From Bacillota bacterium (GTDB lineage: Bacteria > Bacillota > UBA4882 > UBA10575), in assembly GCA_012837715.1 (NCBI GenBank), contig DUQR01000021.1:17152-81151 (forward strand): a stretch of DNA of 64,000 nt, given 5' to 3'. Positions 61,688-64,000 of this stretch are shown in pieces. The notes beneath the pieces are model-generated. The model did no database searches, was not told the origin of the DNA, and saw only the letters and a list, made by a program, of their open reading frames with translations. Position numbers and translations under genes: made by a program. How positions within the stretch are numbered: the stretch's first letter is position 1; each line of letters starts with the position of its first letter.

Positions 61688-62452
61688 ATGGGGCGGCACG
61701 AACGGGAAGAGATCCTGGCCGGAAGAAACCCGGTAATGGAAGCGATCAAGGCGGGTCGGCGGCTGAAAAAGGTCATCATTGCCGAAGAGACCCGTGGTTC
61801 ACAAGTGAAAGCCCTGGAAGACCTCCTGCGCAAACAGGGGATTCCTGTGGAGTATTGGGCGCGCCGAGAGGTGGATCGTTTCTCGGCCATTCCGAAACAC
61901 CAAGGGGTCCTGGCGCTGGCGGAACCCCTCTCCACGGTAACGACGGATGATCTTTTGGCCCGGGCCCGGAGGCAAGAAGAAACCCCCCTGCTTTTCTTGT
62001 TGGATGGGGTGGAAGATCCGCATAATTTAGGCAGTATCATCCGTACGGCGGAAGTGGGCGGCGCCCATGGTCTGTTGTTGCCGGAGCGACGGTCGGCCGG
62101 GTTGAACGCTACTGTTTTGAAAGCCTCCGCCGGCGCCGGTAATTACTTGCCGGTGGCCATGGTCAAAAATACCGTCCGGGGGATTGAAGAGCTGAAAACA
62201 AAAGGTTGCTGGGTGATTGGGGCCGACCAAAACGGCGCCGATTTATGGACGACCACTTTCGATCTAACCCTACCCCTATGTTTGGTGCTGGGGAGCGAGG
62301 GAAAGGGAATATCCCGTTTAGCGAAGGAAAAATGTGATCTCCTTCTCCGCATTCCCATGTGGGGGCGGGTCTCCTCCCTCAATGTTTCGGTTGCCGCCGG
62401 GATCCTCCTTTATGAAGTTAGGCGCCGCCGTCAAGTACGGTTGCAGGGCTGA
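61688..62452 (+). CDS. rlmB: 23S rRNA (guanosine-2'-O-)-methyltransferase RlmB (TrmH family)
   Basis: SPOUT methyltransferase, 254 residues. N-terminal substrate-binding domain beginning EEILAGRNPVMEAIKAGRRL, then motifs FLLDGVEDPHNLGSIIRTAEVGG, LVLGSEGKGISRL and the C-terminal trefoil motif RIPMWGRVSSLNVSVAAGILLYE. ATG 61688 gives the family start; GTG 61643 in frame is possible. Confidence 0.94.
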   Translation: MGRHEREEILAGRNPVMEAIKAGRRLKKVIIAEETRGSQVKALEDLLRKQGIPVEYWARREVDRFSAIPKHQGVLALAEPLSTVTTDDLLARARRQEETPLLFLLDGVEDPHNLGSIIRTAEVGGAHGLLLPERRSAGLNATVLKASAGAGNYLPVAMVKNTVRGIEELKTKGCWVIGADQNGADLWTTTFDLTLPLCLVLGSEGKGISRLAKEKCDLLLRIPMWGRVSSLNVSVAAGILLYEVRRRRQVRLQG

Positions 62453-62473
62453 AACAGTAAAGCTGGCCTTAAT

Positions 62474-62500
62474 CAGGCTTTTTCCGTTGTCCCATGCGCA
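62474..62500 (-). repeat. Possible partial inverted-repeat element, copy G (reverse)
   Basis: CAGGCTTTTTCCGTTGTCC (62474-62492) matches the reverse complement of copy B's right end; a partner end is not clear downstream. It also overlaps a weak GCCT/AGGC hairpin with T-run that may end the rlmB transcript. Confidence 0.3.
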
Positions 62501-62658
62501 GGAGTCAGACAGTAGATCGGGTTTACCTTGAATTAGGTGATCAATTGATTAGATAGGGATTGTTAAGCGATGCACAGCGTAAAAAGGCAAGTCCGGTTAC
62601 TTGTAACCGATATTATGTAATTAATCCAGCTATCCGCGGCGCAGATAACTTAATTGCC

Positions 62659-62687
62659 TTGACGGTTGTGATCGCCTGTTGTATAAT
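62659..62687 (+). promoter_or_regulatory. Sigma-A promoter of sigH
   Basis: TTGACG (62659-62664), 17-nt spacer, TATAAT (62682-62687), close to consensus; start expected near 62694. Confidence 0.85.
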
Positions 62688-62737
62688 GTTTAATAAATAA
62701 GATTGGTTATATCTTTATTTGTCTGGAGGCGATGTTA

Positions 62738-63394
62738 GTGGGGGCCAATGCGCAAAAAAAATATGAAGTCTATGATAATATGATGGATGAAGCAATTGTC
62801 GAGGCCGCTAGGCAAGGTAATATTGGCGCCCAGGAATATCTAATAAATAAATACAAGAATTTTGTACGAGCTAAGGCCCGTTCTTATTTTTTGATCGGCG
62901 CCGACCGGGAAGATATCATTCAGGAAGGGATGATCGGTCTTTATAAGGCGATTCGGGATTTTCGCCATGATAAGCTGGCTTCCTTCCGTGCTTTTGCCGA
63001 ACTTTGTATCACCCGTCAGATTATTACCGCGATTAAAACCGCCACCCGGCAGAAACACATCCCCTTAAACTCATATGTCTCATTAAACAAACCGATTTAT
63101 GACGAAGAATCCGACCGGACGTTGATGGATGTAATCTCCGGTAACAAAGTGACCGATCCGGAAGAACTCGTGATTAGCCGGGAAGAATACGTGGACATTG
63201 AGAATAAAATGGGTGAATTTTTAAGTGATTTGGAATGGCGGGTTTTGGTTTCTTATCTTGATGGCCGTTCTTACCAGGAGATCGCCAAAGACTTGCACCG
63301 GCATGTCAAATCCATAGATAACGCGTTGCAACGGGTGAAAAGAAAGCTCGAGCGTTACTTGGAAAAACGGGAAGAGACCAATTTTAAAGGTTAA
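62738..63394 (+). CDS. sigH: RNA polymerase sigma-H factor
   Basis: Transition-state/early sporulation sigma factor (Spo0H). 218 residues with region 2 (YLINKYKNFVRAKARSYFLIGADREDIIQEGMIGLYKAIRDF) and region 4 (EWRVLVSYLDGRSYQEIAKDL..VKSIDNALQRVKRKL). GTG 62738 is 8 nt after GGAGG; ATG 62732 is only 2 nt from it. Follows rlmB as in Bacillus (yacO-P-sigH), and its near-consensus promoter suggests constitutive transcription. Expected to drive entry into sporulation with the spoIIIA and SASP genes downstream in the cascade. Confidence 0.95.
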   Translation: MGANAQKKYEVYDNMMDEAIVEAARQGNIGAQEYLINKYKNFVRAKARSYFLIGADREDIIQEGMIGLYKAIRDFRHDKLASFRAFAELCITRQIITAIKTATRQKHIPLNSYVSLNKPIYDEESDRTLMDVISGNKVTDPEELVISREEYVDIENKMGEFLSDLEWRVLVSYLDGRSYQEIAKDLHRHVKSIDNALQRVKRKLERYLEKREETNFKG

Positions 63395-63430
63395 CCCATT
63401 ATTATCCAGTAGAATTCCGAAAAATTAATG

Positions 63431-63459
63431 TTGACAGCATAATCAAGCTATAGTATAAT
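63431..63459 (+). promoter_or_regulatory. Consensus promoter of the tRNA cluster
   Basis: TTGACA (63431-63436), 17-nt spacer, TATAAT (63454-63459), 17 nt before the first tRNA. Confidence 0.92.
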
Positions 63460-63475
63460 AGTTTTTGCGATTGAC

Positions 63476-63561
63476 GGAGGGGTTCCCGAGTGGCCAAAGG
63501 GGGCAGACTGTAAATCTGTTGCGTGAACGCTTCGAAGGTTCAAATCCTTCCCCCTCCACCA
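63476..63561 (+). tRNA. tRNA-Tyr (anticodon GTA)
   Basis: Class II tRNA with long variable arm: acceptor GGAGGGG/CCCCTCC, anticodon loop CTGTAAA (GTA at 63510-63512), T loop GTTCAAAT, encoded CCA. Confidence 0.96.
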
Positions 63562-63582
63562 ATTCAAAACAAAATACCAAAC

Positions 63583-63658
<76 letters not shown>

Positions 63659-63661
63659 AAT

Positions 63662-63737
63662 GCCCTCATAGCTCAGTAGGTAGAGCGCATCCATGGTAAG
63701 GATGAGGTCATCAGTTCGATTCTGATTGAGGGCTCCA
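63662..63737 (+). tRNA. tRNA-Thr (anticodon GGT)
   Basis: Acceptor GCCCTCA/TGAGGGC, anticodon stem CATCC/GGATG with loop ATGGTAA (GGT at 63695-63697), T arm ATCAGTTCGATTCTGAT, encoded CCA. Confidence 0.96.
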
Positions 63738-63751
63738 TTTTTTAGTATTTT

Positions 63752-63784
63752 AAAGACTATCGTTCACTGGATAGTCTTTTTTCT
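63752..63784 (+). terminator. Terminator of the tRNA cluster
   Basis: AAAGACTATC (63752-63761) / GATAGTCTTT (63770-63779), 8-nt loop, then TTTT. Confidence 0.88.
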
Positions 63785-63886
63785 TTGATCTGATTCCATC
63801 AGGATAAGTAATGAAGGAATTTTATATTTTTGGGAGAATATAGACATATTTGCGATACCCATAAGGTTGATAAAGGAGGATTAGAA

Positions 63887-64000
63887 ATGGCAAAACAAAA
63901 ATTTGAGCGGACAAAACCGCACGCGAACATTGGTACCATCGGTCACGTGGACCACGGTAAAACCACAACGACGGCGGCGATTACCCTGGTCCTGTCGAAA
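63887..64000 (+). CDS. tuf: Elongation factor Tu (N-terminal part; continues beyond window)
   Basis: The first 38 codons read [20 protein letters not shown], followed by the GTPase P-loop [16 protein letters not shown] precedes ATG 63887. The gene is cut by the window end. tRNA-Thr-tuf adjacency is common in bacteria. Confidence 0.95.
   Translation, partial: MAKQKFERTKPHANIGTIGHVDHGKTTTTAAITLVLSK

Overview
The window reads as one contiguous chromosomal segment of an endospore-forming member of the Bacillota (Firmicutes) that also makes an outer membrane. Three gene sets support this. There is a complete spoIIIAA-AH operon, an alpha/beta small acid-soluble spore protein, a SleB-like hydrolase and sigH, all typical of sporulation. 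There is a block of lipid A / LPS genes (lpxC, fabZ, lpxA, lpxI, an LpxB-related glycosyltransferase, an MsbA-like exporter, O-antigen ligase, LptC/LptA-like proteins, lptB and an LptF/G permease). The housekeeping order efp-spoIIIA-accBC-asp23-amaP-nusB is classical for Clostridia and relatives. A Limnochordia-like ('Hydrogenispora'-type) diderm lineage would fit, but that placement is inference. No prophage, IS element or CRISPR array was seen.

Layout. 1-12.4 kb: end of an unidentified gene, an M24 peptidase, efp, a CD1247-type protein, spoIIIAA-AH, accB-accC, asp23-amaP-DUF2273, nusB and a TsaD-like paralogue. 12.4-19.2 kb: polA-mutM-coaE, a lytic transglycosylase, rimO and pgsA. 19.2-23.4 kb: minus-strand PLP enzymes and a DsrE-type protein flanking a plus-strand SASP gene. 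23.6-42.8 kb: the envelope region, including an unrecognised 821-residue membrane protein with its own ABC ATPase just before lpxC, then DUF3084, a YqgF/RuvC-like nuclease, a 66-residue orphan and a DUF3794 protein. 42.9-45.5 kb: tRNA-Arg with an integrase scar, then ligA. 45.9-52.1 kb: an oppDFABC peptide importer. 52.3-62.5 kb: SleB-like protein, small membrane protein, a probable structured ncRNA, SbcD/SbcC (YhaO/YhaN-like) nuclease, hemerythrin-like protein, EndoQ, mrnC, thyX, rlmB. 62.6-64 kb: sigH, a Tyr-fMet-Thr tRNA cluster and the start of tuf.

Genes working together: SpoIIIAA-AH build the channel between mother cell and forespore. AccBC supply malonyl-CoA, FabZ links it to acyl chains, and LpxC/LpxA/LpxI plus the LpxB-like enzyme make lipid A precursors. 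MsbA-like, LptB/FG, LptC and LptA would export them. LpxD, LpxK and Kdo genes are not in this window.

The most unusual items are: (1) a dispersed family of intergenic inverted-repeat elements with shared ends (about CGTTGTNACCA and AAAGGACAACG) and variable interiors; (2) the 821-residue membrane protein/ABC ATPase pair next to lpxC; (3) an apparent AUU start codon on a KBL-type aminotransferase gene; (4) an unassigned, promoter- and terminator-bounded ncRNA of about 270 nt before sbcD; (5) a decayed tyrosine recombinase abutting tRNA-Arg. Start codons were chosen by eye from Shine-Dalgarno position and family N-termini; no database search was possible.
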